From assembly GCF_003850045.1 (NCBI RefSeq), contig NZ_RQJX01000004.1:1-64000 (forward strand): 64,000 nt of DNA, written 5' to 3'. Shown one piece after another: positions 1 to 10,732 of this stretch. A model generated the notes under the pieces. It saw nothing but the letters and a program-made list of their open reading frames with translations, was not told the origin of the DNA and ran no database searches. The translations under genes and the position numbers were made by a program. This DNA is from Aeromicrobium camelliae (GTDB taxonomy: Bacteria > Actinomycetota > Actinomycetes > Propionibacteriales > Nocardioidaceae). Each line of letters begins with the position of its first letter. Position 1 is the first letter of the stretch.

Positions 1-100
1 TCGACACCCACGAGCATCAACGAGCGGTCTTGCAGATGACGTGAGACATGCCTTGCAGATGTCCTGAACCAGCACACTGTCACCCCGACTCTCAGAAGAT
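1..100. other. left-edge sequence, no supportable gene
   Basis: All three forward frames meet a stop within about 80 bases, so this is either the last codons of a gene entering from the left or plain intergenic DNA. A 10-base word, CTTGCAGATG, occurs twice (29-38 and 52-61). The hairpin that follows at 101-147 suits the end of a gene lying to the left. Confidence 0.3.
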
Positions 101-147
101 CGACACAGAAGACCCCCGAACCTCTGGTTCGGGGGTCTTCTGTGTCG
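101..147. terminator. bidirectional hairpin terminator
   Basis: A perfect 22-bp inverted repeat (arms 101-122 and 126-147) with a 3-base loop TCT. The arms are AT-tinged at the base (ACACAGAAGA / TCTTCTGTGT), so each side leaves a U-containing tract. It sits just downstream of the minus-strand GntR gene (stop at 169), and would also serve a plus-strand gene coming from the left edge. Confidence 0.8.
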
Positions 148-168
148 AGCGACGGAACAGGCCGGCCG

Positions 169-858
169 TCAGGTGGCGATGAGTCGCGACGACATGTCGT
201 CGAGCGTCCACTCCTCGATTTCGTCCAGGTGCGTGGCCGCATGCGACTGGGCAGCGGCCACGTCACGCTCTGCCATGGCATCGAGGATCTTCAGATGGCG
301 GGCAGTCGAACCCGCGATGCGATTCGCCCCTGTCGCGCCGAGAACTCGAAGCCAGTACACGAACGGTTCGACCGATGATCGCGATGCGATCAGACGCGAG
401 TTGCCGGTGAACTCGATGATCTCCCGGTGAAGCCGGGTGTCGCTCTCGAAGAACGGCTCGAAATCACCGGCTTCCGCTGCCTCGAGAGCCGCGACCGCCT
501 GGGCCCGCAGATCGGCGATCTGCGCCGTTGACATCTTCTGCGCCGCGATTCCCGTCGCCAGCCACTCAAGGCCTTTGCGGAGCTGGCAGACCTCATGGAC
601 GTCCTGGCGCGTCGGGCGGACCACGAAGCTGCCCGACCGGGGCCGAGTCTCGACGAGTCGCTCATGCTCGAGTTTGATCAGGGCGTCACGGATCGGCGTC
701 TTGGAGACACCGAACTCAGCGGCGATGGCTCCAGAGTCGATCCGCGAGCCCGGAGCCATGACGCCCGTCGTGATGCGGTGTCGCAAGACGTCGTGCAACT
801 GGTCGGCGATCGACGCAGCCAGCACCGGCCGGCCTGCGACGCCCAGATCGTTCGACAT
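169..858 (-). CDS. GntR-family (FadR/FCD) transcriptional regulator
   Basis: A 229-residue regulator with an N-terminal winged helix (about residues 8-72; typical GntR wording such as FGVSKTPIRDAL) and an all-helical FCD effector domain (about 80-215). The FCD metal-site residues are present: Asp and His in SDTRLHREI, His in ARHLKIL, and His in ATHLDEI. The start is ATG at 858 because GAGGAG lies five bases upstream; a GTG at 870 lacks such a site. It is transcribed with the DapA-like aldolase upstream of it (20-base gap) and most likely represses that gene and the divergent permease-kinase operon. FCD members often bind small carboxylates or sugar acids, so the inducer is plausibly the pathway substrate; that part is inference. 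Confidence 0.9.
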   Translation of the reverse strand: MSNDLGVAGRPVLAASIADQLHDVLRHRITTGVMAPGSRIDSGAIAAEFGVSKTPIRDALIKLEHERLVETRPRSGSFVVRPTRQDVHEVCQLRKGLEWLATGIAAQKMSTAQIADLRAQAVAALEAAEAGDFEPFFESDTRLHREIIEFTGNSRLIASRSSVEPFVYWLRVLGATGANRIAGSTARHLKILDAMAERDVAAAQSHAATHLDEIEEWTLDDMSSRLIAT

Positions 859-878
859 CACGCTCCTCACTCAGTGCA

Positions 879-1772
879 TCAGATGTCATCGATCAGATTA
901 GCCGTGACCATCGCCGCGCGGATGCGTTCCTTGTCTTCCGCGGTGGCCGGTGCGAAGGGACGACGCGGCAAGCCTCCCCGGCGGCCTTGCAGCTCAAGGG
1001 CCGCCTTGATCTGCGCCGGGAGGTTCGGCCTGTCGATGGCGCGCCACACCGTGAGGATCCGCTCATGAAGCTCGAGAGCCGTCGCGTGGTCGCCCGACCG
1101 AACAGCTTCCCACAGCTCCACACTCAGGCGCGGCGTCACCGTCGGGATGGCGGCCAGGGCCCCGTGGGCGCCCATGACGAAGGCCGGGTAGTGCAGATCG
1201 TCCAAAGCGGCGAGGATGGTGAACCGGTCCCGCACCCGGTGCAGCAGATCGGCGAGCAGGTGGATGTCGCCACCTGACTGCTTGACGGAGATGACCTGGG
1301 GCACCTCGGCGAGCGCTTCGATCGTCTCGATCGACAAGAGCGCCCACGGGACCACGTTGTAGAGGATGATGGGAAGGTCAGTCGCTTCTCCGATCTCCCG
1401 GTAGTGCGCGACGTTCTCCTCCTTCGAGGGCGCGAAGACGTAGTGGACCGGAGTCACCTGGAGAACATCCACGCCCGCTTCCTTGAGAGCGAGGGAGTAC
1501 CGCTTCGCCTGCGCCGTGGAATTCTGGATGACCCCGCCGATCACGGGGACACGACCTGCCACTTCATCCACGACGACTTCGCAGATGGCGACGCTCTCTT
1601 CGAGGGACAGCGTCTGCCCCTCTCCGGTACTGCCACAAGCACAGATCGCGGTGACACCCTGCTCCAGGAGGTACTTCACCTCCGCCCTGAGCAACTCGAG
1701 GTCGACCTGGTCATCGGCGTCGAACGGCGTCACGACCGTCGAGATCATTCCGCCGAGTTCAACGTGCTTCAT
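879..1772 (-). CDS. DapA-family (DHDPS/NAL) aldolase
   Basis: A 297-residue class I aldolase of the dihydrodipicolinate synthase / N-acetylneuraminate lyase superfamily, a TIM barrel forming a Schiff base with pyruvate or a 2-keto acid. Visible motifs are GSTGEG (residues 47-52), the proton-relay Tyr in YNVVP (Y138), and the Schiff-base Lys in ISVKQSGG (K164). The start is ATG at 1772, with GGAGGG upstream; upstream in-frame starts have no ribosome site. It is unlikely to be the lysine-pathway DapA. Its neighbours are a GntR regulator, an MFS permease and a DhaK/DhaL kinase, so a catabolic role such as splitting a 2-keto-3-deoxy sugar acid into pyruvate and an aldehyde fits better. The exact substrate is unknown. 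Confidence 0.88.
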   Translation of the reverse strand: MKHVELGGMISTVVTPFDADDQVDLELLRAEVKYLLEQGVTAICACGSTGEGQTLSLEESVAICEVVVDEVAGRVPVIGGVIQNSTAQAKRYSLALKEAGVDVLQVTPVHYVFAPSKEENVAHYREIGEATDLPIILYNVVPWALLSIETIEALAEVPQVISVKQSGGDIHLLADLLHRVRDRFTILAALDDLHYPAFVMGAHGALAAIPTVTPRLSVELWEAVRSGDHATALELHERILTVWRAIDRPNLPAQIKAALELQGRRGGLPRRPFAPATAEDKERIRAAMVTANLIDDI

Positions 1773-1814
1773 AGAGCCCTCCGTGCCACTGTTGCCCGCA
1801 TCACAACGAGCATG

Positions 1815-1838
1815 TAATGTCTGATGCATCAGATATTA
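1815..1838. promoter_or_regulatory. GntR operator candidate in divergent promoter
   Basis: A 24-bp palindrome with a single mismatched pair and the 14-bp perfect core TCTGATGCATCAGA (1820-1833). It is centred in the 114-base gap between the divergent aldolase and permease genes. The right half-site word GCATCAGATGT recurs at 877-887, just upstream of the GntR gene. Position and symmetry suit the binding site of the FCD regulator encoded at 169-858. Confidence 0.6.
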
Positions 1839-1886
1839 GCACGTCGTTGATCGACCGCGAAGTGTCGCGACGTTCCAAGGAGCACT

Positions 1887-3218
1887 ATGTCCCAGCAAGC
1901 AGTAGAGAGCGCGAAGAAGACCCCGTTGAGGCGGGTGGTGACCGCCAGCGCTCTCGGCACGACCGTCGAGTACTACGATTTCACGTTGTACGCGACGACG
2001 GCGGCGCTCGTCTTCGACCGCATCTTCTTTCCCGACGCCTCACCCCTGGTCGGCACTCTCGCCGCGTTCGCAACGTACTTTGTGGGCTACCTCGCCCGCC
2101 CCCTCGGCGGCCTGATCTTCGGTCACTACGGTGACAAGCTCGGCCGCAAGAACGTTTTGATCATCACGATGCTGATGATGGGGATCGGCACCTTCGCGAT
2201 CGGCCTGCTGCCCTCCTACGACCAGATCGGCATCTGGGCACCGCTGCTCCTCGTCCTCATCCGGGTGATCCAAGGGTTGGGCATGGGCGGCGAGTACGGG
2301 GGCGGCGTACTCATGGCCCTCGAATACAGCCCTCGCGAACGGCAGGGCCTGTTCACCTCGATCGTCCACGTGGGCACCCCGGCAGGCGTGCTGCTTCCCG
2401 TGGCGTTGATCGCCGCGCTCGACCTGGTACTCCCGGCAGACGCCTACGAGAATTGGGCCTGGCGCATCCCGTTCCTCCTCAGCATCCTGCTCATCGGCGT
2501 CGGCGTGTACATCCGTCTGCGCGTGACGGAGAGCCCCGAGTTCGTCAAGATGCGCGCTGACCGAGAGGTGCAGAGTCTGCCGGTCCGCGAGGTCGTCACC
2601 CGGCAGTCCGCGACGGTTCTTCTCTCGGTGCTCGCGAAGCTCGCCGAGAGCGGCCTCTTCAACATCTACTATGTCGTCGCCATCACCTACGTGACGGTCG
2701 AGCTCGACCTGCCTCGCGGCCCGGTCCTCACCGCGGTGCTCATCGCCTGCTTCATCGAGTGCTTCACTCTCCCGCTCTTCGGGCATCTCTCCGACCGCAT
2801 CGGACGGCGCAAGGTCTACGCGGGCGGTGCCATCTTCCAACTCGTCCTCGCCATCCCGTTCTTCCTGCTGATGCAGACCGGGAACTTCTGGGCGTACACG
2901 CTCGGGATGGCGCTCGGGTTGGGCGTCGGTCACGCGGCGATGTACGGAGCCCAGGGAGCACTGTTCGCCAACCTCTACCCGGTGAACGTCCGCTACACGG
3001 GGCTCTCGCTCACGCAGCAGGTGGGTGCGACACTCGGTGGCGGCCTTTCGCCGATGATCGGCACCAGCTTGCTGGCCGCCGGTCACGGTAGCTGGCACCT
3101 GCTTCCCATCTACTGCTTCACGGTGGCGATCGTCTCGGCCCTCGCCGCCTCCCGGCTCCGATCGGGCGAGGCGCAGTACTCCTCGCGGACCGTGGTCGAG
3201 GAGGTTCGGAACTCATGA
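1887..3218 (+). CDS. MFS transporter, metabolite:H+ symporter type
   Basis: A 443-residue permease with about twelve hydrophobic segments. It carries MFS loop signatures GHYGDKLGRKN (loop 2-3) and its repeat FGHLSDRIGRRK in the second half, the pattern of the metabolite:H+ symporter (ProP/ShiA/citrate) branch. The start ATG at 1887 has AAGGAG seven bases upstream. Its stop overlaps the dhaK start (ATGA), so the two are translationally coupled. It presumably imports the sugar acid or polyol handled by the adjoining aldolase and kinase, and it reads away from the operator candidate at 1815-1838. The substrate cannot be told from sequence. Confidence 0.88.
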   Translation: MSQQAVESAKKTPLRRVVTASALGTTVEYYDFTLYATTAALVFDRIFFPDASPLVGTLAAFATYFVGYLARPLGGLIFGHYGDKLGRKNVLIITMLMMGIGTFAIGLLPSYDQIGIWAPLLLVLIRVIQGLGMGGEYGGGVLMALEYSPRERQGLFTSIVHVGTPAGVLLPVALIAALDLVLPADAYENWAWRIPFLLSILLIGVGVYIRLRVTESPEFVKMRADREVQSLPVREVVTRQSATVLLSVLAKLAESGLFNIYYVVAITYVTVELDLPRGPVLTAVLIACFIECFTLPLFGHLSDRIGRRKVYAGGAIFQLVLAIPFFLLMQTGNFWAYTLGMALGLGVGHAAMYGAQGALFANLYPVNVRYTGLSLTQQVGATLGGGLSPMIGTSLLAAGHGSWHLLPIYCFTVAIVSALAASRLRSGEAQYSSRTVVEEVRNS

Positions 3219-4204
3219 GCTCACTGTTCCTCACTGACGACGGGGTGGACCTCGCGCTACGGGGCTTCGCTCGCGTTCATCCGCAGGTGTCACTTCACGC
3301 GGATCCGACGTACGCGACGACGAACGACCGCCATCCCAACCGTCGCGTCGGCCTCGTCTCTGGCGGCGGTTCCGGCCACGAACCACTCCACGTGGGCATG
3401 GTCGGACGAGGGTTGCTCGACGCAGCAGTTCCCGGCCGGATCTTCGCCTCTCCTCACAATCGCCAGGTTCTCGAAGCAAGCCGTCGCGTTGCCGGACCCG
3501 AGGGTGTCCTCCACATCGTGAAGAACTACACGGGCGACCGCATCAACTTCGGCATCGCGGCGGAACGGTTGCGGGACGAAGGGATCGCCGTCCAGCGAGT
3601 CCTCGTCGACGACGACATCGCCACCGAGAACGCCCAGACAGCGACCGGCCGGCGAGGCACCGCCGGCACCGTCATCGTCGAGAAGGTCCTCGGCGCGGCG
3701 GCCGACGAAGGCCATGGCCTCGACGATCTCGTCGAGGTCGGTGCCGACGTGGCCAGGCGGTCACGCAGCGTCGCGGTGGCGCGCCGCGCACAGACGACGC
3801 TCAGCGGCGGGCCCGCCTTCACGCTGGCCGATGACGAGCTCGAGTACGGGGTGGGCATTCATGGTGAGCGCGCCGCCGAGACCATCCCTCGCCCCCCGCT
3901 CGATGTCCTCGTCGGACGCATGCTCGACGACCTTCTCCAGCGCCACGAGGAGCAGCGCGGCGTTGTCCTCCTCGTCAATGGCCTCGGTGCCACCACGCAG
4001 CTGGAACTACTGACGATCGCCGAGCTGGCCGCGGAGCACCTCGGGTCGCGCCGCGTCCGGCTCCTGGATGTTCTCGTGGGGACCTTCGTCCCCGCGCTCG
4101 ACATGAGCGGATTCTCCCTGACCACGAGCGCAATGACGTCAGACCAGTTGCACTACTGGCGAGCCGAGGCCGACGCCCCCGGCTGGCCGAGGAGGCCACG
4201 ATGA
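3215..4204 (+). CDS. dhaK: dihydroxyacetone kinase-type DhaK subunit
   Basis: A 329-residue DhaK domain protein, the substrate-binding half of a dihydroxyacetone-type kinase. Signature stretches are all present: GGGSGHEPLH, NYTGDRINFG, RRGTAGTVIVEK, and YGVGIHGE with the His that binds the substrate carbonyl covalently. Length matches stand-alone DhaK (about 330). It overlaps the permease stop by 4 bp and the dhaL start by 4 bp. No DhaM phosphoryl-transfer subunit is nearby, so the pair more likely uses ATP than PEP. Related actinobacterial kinases act on dihydroxyacetone, glyceraldehyde or erythrulose; which applies here is open. Confidence 0.9.
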   Translation: MSSLFLTDDGVDLALRGFARVHPQVSLHADPTYATTNDRHPNRRVGLVSGGGSGHEPLHVGMVGRGLLDAAVPGRIFASPHNRQVLEASRRVAGPEGVLHIVKNYTGDRINFGIAAERLRDEGIAVQRVLVDDDIATENAQTATGRRGTAGTVIVEKVLGAAADEGHGLDDLVEVGADVARRSRSVAVARRAQTTLSGGPAFTLADDELEYGVGIHGERAAETIPRPPLDVLVGRMLDDLLQRHEEQRGVVLLVNGLGATTQLELLTIAELAAEHLGSRRVRLLDVLVGTFVPALDMSGFSLTTSAMTSDQLHYWRAEADAPGWPRRPR

Positions 4205-4830
4205 CCCACGCGATCCAGCGAGCCACGGCAGCCGCCCTCGGCGCACACGTCATCTTGACCGAGTACGACCAGCTCAGCGGCGACGGGGACTTCGGCGACA
4301 ATCTGTGTGAGGGATTGCAGCGCGCGGTCCGGCAGATCGACGCGCGACCTCACGAGGATCCCTTCGCGGTGACCGCACAGGTGTTCCTCGACGAGGTCGG
4401 CGGAACGAGCGGGCCGCTACTGGGTCTGCTGTTCAACGAGCTGGCCAAGGCACGCGCATCGGGCGATCCCCGCTGGCTGTCCACGGGCCTCGAAGCCGGT
4501 GCGGCGGCGATCCAGCGTGTCGGCGAAGCCCAACGCGGCGACCGCACCCTGCTGGATGCCCTCGTTCCCGCAGCTGAGGCGGCGAAGGCGGATATCGCAC
4601 CGAGCGCCGTCGCGGATGTGGCGCTACGTGCCGCCTTGGATACTGCCGCATTCACCGCGCGGCGCGGCCGGTCGAGTTACGTCGGCGCGAGGGCCCTCGG
4701 CGTGCCGGACCCCGGAGCCGTGGGCATCGCGATCCTGCTCTGGTCGATCGCGCATGAGGACATCGCGCCGGAGGCGGCCGGGGCCGCCGTGACGGCACTG
4801 CTTCCCCGCCCCGCGTCGCCGCTGCGTTGA
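4201..4830 (+). CDS. dhaL: dihydroxyacetone kinase-type DhaL subunit
   Basis: A 209-residue nucleotide-binding DhaL subunit. It shows the Mg-nucleotide acidic loop SGDGDFGDN (usual form GDGDHG; the His after the Asp pair is Phe here), GGTSGP, and the C-terminal RGRSSYVGARALG with DPGAVG. It begins by ATGA overlap with dhaK, and so forms a stoichiometric pair with it. Its 3' third lies opposite the run-on end of the methyltransferase ORF at 4652-5491. The His-to-Phe change beside the metal loop is unusual and could affect the choice of phosphoryl donor. Confidence 0.9.
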   Translation: MTHAIQRATAAALGAHVILTEYDQLSGDGDFGDNLCEGLQRAVRQIDARPHEDPFAVTAQVFLDEVGGTSGPLLGLLFNELAKARASGDPRWLSTGLEAGAAAIQRVGEAQRGDRTLLDALVPAAEAAKADIAPSAVADVALRAALDTAAFTARRGRSSYVGARALGVPDPGAVGIAILLWSIAHEDIAPEAAGAAVTALLPRPASPLR

Positions 4831-5491
4831 GCGCCCTCGCCTGTGCCGGGGTGAAGTAGGGGTGAAAACCGGGACGAAGATGCCGATTAATGGCACCGTC
4901 AGGGTTCGATGACGGGTTGACGGTGCGGCCGTTCGGTGCCGTCACGTTCCGCGGCCCTTCCTCGGCTCTGACCAGCTCCCAGGCGGTGCCCGCAAGCCGC
5001 GCCGTGATGCCGTCGGCGTCGGCGGTGGCGGCGCTCGGGTGGTGGTGCTGGTGGTTCGGGGACGCGAGGTGTCCGACGATCAGCAGCGTGCCGCCCGGCG
5101 CGACCCAGCGGCTGATCCGCTCGTAGAAGTCGAGCTGCGGAATCTGGGGATGCGCGTAGTGCGTCGTCACCAGATCGAAGGTCTGCGCTGGTTCCCAGGT
5201 GGTGAGGTCGGCTTCGACCCGGCGGACAGCGGGAATCTCGGCGCCGGAGACCTCCCCCGCCGCGGCGCGCGCGAGCGCCACGGCGGAGATGTCCACCGCT
5301 GTGACGCGCCAGCCCTGCGCGGCGAGCCACAGCGCTTCGGTGCCTTCACCGCTGCCTGCGTCGAGGGCCGTGCCCGGTGAACGCTCTGCGGCTGCGGTGA
5401 TCAGCGCGGGATGTGGCGGCACCCGGTGGTCGCCTCGTCGTTCCGCGTCCCGCCAGTGTTCTTGCCAGTACGTCGCATCGAACTCACCCAT
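4652..5491 (-). CDS. class I SAM-dependent methyltransferase, run-on C-terminus
   Basis: A 279-residue frame. Residues 1 to about 190 are a normal class I methyltransferase: motif I LDAGSGEGTEALWLA, then VTAVDIS, FDLVTTHYAH, and PGGTLLIVGHL. Family members of this kind end near 200-210 residues. Here the frame loses any family resemblance after about residue 192 and continues through 80 Arg/Pro-rich residues that are simply antisense of the dhaL 3' end and the gap beside it. The natural tail and stop seem lost, by a deletion, rearrangement or frameshift near 4900-4920. In another frame a stop occurs at 4899. It may make an extended or unstable product; the substrate is unknown. Confidence 0.6.
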   Translation of the reverse strand: MGEFDATYWQEHWRDAERRGDHRVPPHPALITAAAERSPGTALDAGSGEGTEALWLAAQGWRVTAVDISAVALARAAAGEVSGAEIPAVRRVEADLTTWEPAQTFDLVTTHYAHPQIPQLDFYERISRWVAPGGTLLIVGHLASPNHQHHHPSAATADADGITARLAGTAWELVRAEEGPRNVTAPNGRTVNPSSNPDGAINRHLRPGFHPYFTPAQARALNAAATRGGEAVPSRRPRPPPARCPHARSTRAGSRCPRLRGPARRGPSRRRNSTGRAAR

Positions 5492-5619
5492 CCGCCTAGC
5501 ATCCCGACGTGTCTGCCGAACCGCACATCATCTTGCTGCATCAGCAACTTTTTCCTGTGCGCTTCCGCGCGCTCCCTCGCGCGCGCGAGTCGTCATGAGA
5601 GCTGTGCCACACTGCTGCC

Positions 5620-6294
5620 ATGGAGGAGCCGGAGTCCCCGCGACGTGTCAAGAAGGTCGTGATCCGGCGGGTCGCACCCCAGACGAAGACCCCGGAATCC
5701 GCGCCGGCGGACGAGCGCCGTCCCGTCGCCACGATCCCGCGGGTTCGTCGGCCTCGCCGCCGACCGCGTGACACCGAGCCCACGCCACCCGCAGCTCCCC
5801 AGCGCACGCTCGCTGATCGCGCCGCCACCGCCGGGCGCAAGGCATCGGCCGGCGCTCGCCTAGTCGCGGAACTCACGGTCGCCGAACTGCGCCACCTGCA
5901 CTGGCCGCAGTGGGAGAGCTGGCTGGCAGCCACCGTGGTCGGCGCCGGTGCCGGCGTGCTCATGGCGGCACTCGGTGCCGTCGCCACGGCGATCGTCGCC
6001 GCGGTCCGAGGGGTGTCGGGAGGAGCCGGGGCCGCGGGCTTCGCAGCGGTCGCCCTCCTCTCAGTGTTGGTGGTGAGCGCGGCCGCCTTCTGCCTGCGCC
6101 GACTCGGTTCCCCCCGCGCCTGGACGGTGGCTTCACTCGGCGCCGTCGTCGTGACGGTGCTGGTCCTCGCACTCTTCCTCCGCCCGGCGGCGACCGCGTG
6201 GGCGTTTCTCATTCTTCCGGCGCTGGGAGCGCTCGCCTTCCTCGCCGCCGACCGTGTTCTCGACCTCGCCGAACGCCAAGGAGACGACGCATGA
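5620..6294 (+). CDS. unknown membrane protein with basic N-terminus
   Basis: I do not recognise this 224-residue protein. Residues 1-75 are charged, Pro/Arg-rich and probably disordered and cytoplasmic. From about residue 105 there are four hydrophobic segments (near 107-132, 138-158, 170-188 and 192-211), separated by short Arg-containing loops. There is no signal peptide or catalytic motif. The stop overlaps the acetoacetyl-CoA synthetase start (ATGA), implying coupled translation, but no functional link is evident. The start at 5620 is the first ATG; a Shine-Dalgarno sequence is not clear. Confidence 0.65.
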   Translation: MEEPESPRRVKKVVIRRVAPQTKTPESAPADERRPVATIPRVRRPRRRPRDTEPTPPAAPQRTLADRAATAGRKASAGARLVAELTVAELRHLHWPQWESWLAATVVGAGAGVLMAALGAVATAIVAAVRGVSGGAGAAGFAAVALLSVLVVSAAAFCLRRLGSPRAWTVASLGAVVVTVLVLALFLRPAATAWAFLILPALGALAFLAADRVLDLAERQGDDA

Positions 6295-8240
6295 CCGCTC
6301 CCGTCCTCTGGTCACCACCGCTTGACGGATCGAGCCGGATGGAGGACTTCATGCGGTGGCTGGCGGAGGAATCCGCGGCCGATGTCACGGACTACGACAG
6401 CCTCTGGCAGTGGTCTGTGGACGAGCCGGACGCCTTCTGGTCGGCACTCTGGCGCTACTTCGACGTGCCCTCGGACGGCGACCCGACCCTCGCCCTCGCC
6501 CACGACGCCATGCCCGGGGCGGTCTGGTTCCCGCACGTGCGCGTCAATTACGCGGAGACGATGCTGCGCCTGCCCGGCCGCGCAGACGACGACATCGTCG
6601 TGTTCGGCCGATCCCAGAGCCGCGAGGACGTGGCACTGACGGCCGCCGAGCTCCGCGACCAGGTAGCCCGAGCGCGAGCGGGGCTCGTGCGCGCCGGCGT
6701 GAGCGAGGGCGACCGCGTGGCCGCCTACGCACCGAACGTGCCCGAGACGCTGATCCTGATGCTGGCGAGCGCGAGCCTCGGAGCGGTCTTCACCTCGTGC
6801 GCACCCGAGTTCGGCACGCAGAGCGTGGTCGACCGGTGGCAGCAGATCGAGCCGACCCTCCTCCTCGTCGTCGACGGTTACCGCTACGGCACCAAGCCGA
6901 TCGACCGTCACAGCGAGGTCGAGGCGATCCGCGCCGCCCTACCGAGCGTCCGCACGACCGTCTGGCTGCCCTACCTCGACGCGGACGCCTCCGCGCCCGA
7001 CGGCGCTGTGACGTGGGCCGACTTCACCGCAAAGTCCGCTCAGCTCGAGTTCAGCCGGCTCCCCTTCGCAGCCCCGCTGTACATCCTGTTCTCATCGGGC
7101 ACCACCGGCCTGCCCAAGCCGATCGTCCACGGCCACGGCGGCATCACGATCGAGCACCTCAAAGCACTCGCGCTGCACTGCGACCTCGGTCCCGGCGACC
7201 GGTTCTTCTGGTTCTCCACCACCGGCTGGATGATGTGGAACTTCCTCGTCTCGGGTCTCGCCACGGGCTCGGCGATCGTCATGGTCGACGGCGATCCGGC
7301 AAGTCCGGACCTCGGCGCGCTGTGGCGCATGGCCGGCGAGCTGGGCGTGACCTACTTCGGTACCAGCGCGCCGTTCCTGCTGCAGTGCCGCAAGGCGGAC
7401 ATCCATCCGCGGCAGCTCGCGGACCTCTCGGCGCTACGCGCCATCGGCTCCACCGGCGCTCCGTTACCGGCCGAGGGATTCTGGTGGGCCGCCGAGGAGT
7501 TCGGGCCGGCCGTGCAGATGTGTTCGGTCTCGGGCGGCACGGACGTGTGCGCCGCATTCGTGGGGTCGGCGCCGATCGTCCCGGTGTACGCAGGCGAGAT
7601 CTCGTGCCGGTGCCTCGGCTGTGCGGTCGATTCCGTCGACCCCGAGGGCCGCCCGGTGCGCGACCAGCTCGGCGAGCTCGTCGTCACCCGCCCGATGCCG
7701 TCGATGCCCGTCGGCTTCTGGGGGGACCCCGACGGCAGCCGTTACCGGGCCGCCTACTTCGAGGACATCCCCGGAATGTGGCGCCACGGCGACTGGATCC
7801 GCATCACCGACTACGGCAGCTGCGTCATCACCGGACGCAGCGACGCGACGCTCAACCGTGGCGGAGTCCGGCTGGGCACCTCGGAGTTCTACAGCGTCGT
7901 GGAGTCACTGCCGGAGGTCGCCGACAGCCTCGTCGTGCACCTCGAGGACGATGAGGGCGGGGCGGGGCGGCTCCTGCTGTTCGTCGCGACCGCGGACGGC
8001 GCCGAGCTCGACGACGACCTCTGCCAGCGCATCCGCGGCGAGCTGCGGTCGCGGCTGTCGCCGCGGCACGTGCCCGACGAGATCCACCAGGTCCGCGGCG
8101 CTCCGCGGACGCTGTCGGGCAAGAAGCTCGAGGTGCCCGTCAAGAAGATCCTGCGCGGCACGCCGATCGACGACGCCGCCGCACGCGGAGCCCTCCAGAA
8201 CCCCGAGGTCCTCGAGGACTACACCGCGTACGGCAGTTGA
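6291..8240 (+). CDS. aacS: acetoacetate-CoA ligase
   Basis: A 649-residue ANL-superfamily adenylate-forming enzyme, the normal AacS length. It activates acetoacetate with ATP and CoA. Visible parts are an N-terminal ACS-like cap (WxxSVDEPDAFWSALW), the P-loop LFSSGTTGLPKPIVHG, WFSTTGWMMWN, and the C-terminal hinge DATLNRGGVRLG followed by LSGKKLEVPVKKILRG with the catalytic Lys. The start is ATG at 6291 with AAGGAG eight bases upstream, overlapping the stop of the unknown membrane protein. It could feed acetoacetate from leucine or ring-fission catabolism into central metabolism. It is not obviously co-regulated with the island further right. Confidence 0.9.
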   Translation: MTAPVLWSPPLDGSSRMEDFMRWLAEESAADVTDYDSLWQWSVDEPDAFWSALWRYFDVPSDGDPTLALAHDAMPGAVWFPHVRVNYAETMLRLPGRADDDIVVFGRSQSREDVALTAAELRDQVARARAGLVRAGVSEGDRVAAYAPNVPETLILMLASASLGAVFTSCAPEFGTQSVVDRWQQIEPTLLLVVDGYRYGTKPIDRHSEVEAIRAALPSVRTTVWLPYLDADASAPDGAVTWADFTAKSAQLEFSRLPFAAPLYILFSSGTTGLPKPIVHGHGGITIEHLKALALHCDLGPGDRFFWFSTTGWMMWNFLVSGLATGSAIVMVDGDPASPDLGALWRMAGELGVTYFGTSAPFLLQCRKADIHPRQLADLSALRAIGSTGAPLPAEGFWWAAEEFGPAVQMCSVSGGTDVCAAFVGSAPIVPVYAGEISCRCLGCAVDSVDPEGRPVRDQLGELVVTRPMPSMPVGFWGDPDGSRYRAAYFEDIPGMWRHGDWIRITDYGSCVITGRSDATLNRGGVRLGTSEFYSVVESLPEVADSLVVHLEDDEGGAGRLLLFVATADGAELDDDLCQRIRGELRSRLSPRHVPDEIHQVRGAPRTLSGKKLEVPVKKILRGTPIDDAAARGALQNPEVLEDYTAYGS

Positions 8241-8261
8241 CACCCTCCTTGGGGTGGCAAC
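8236..8261. terminator. short hairpin between convergent aacS and asd
   Basis: An imperfect hairpin (GTTG-A-CACCC / GGGTG-G-CAAC with a 6-base loop) overlapping the aacS stop. It lies in the 25-base gap between convergent genes, so it could terminate both. Confidence 0.45.
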
Positions 8262-8265
8262 TCGC

Positions 8266-10604
<2,339 letters not shown>

Positions 10605-10732
10605 GGAGGGTTCCTGATTCTAGTGAGGACGGGAACATGAACGCCACGCTGCGCCATCGCTTAGTCTACGCACTCATCCCTCGACGTCCGCTCCCCTCCC
10701 GCGAGATGGGCGCCGACGGCGCGTCGGGCTGC

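Noticed and set aside
29-61. CTTGCAGATG direct repeat at the left edge
   Set aside because: Two short copies only, with no further structure; probably chance.
879-1772. housekeeping lysine-pathway DapA
   Set aside because: The context (GntR, MFS permease, DhaK/DhaL) is catabolic, and it is not linked to dapB or the lysC-asd operon.
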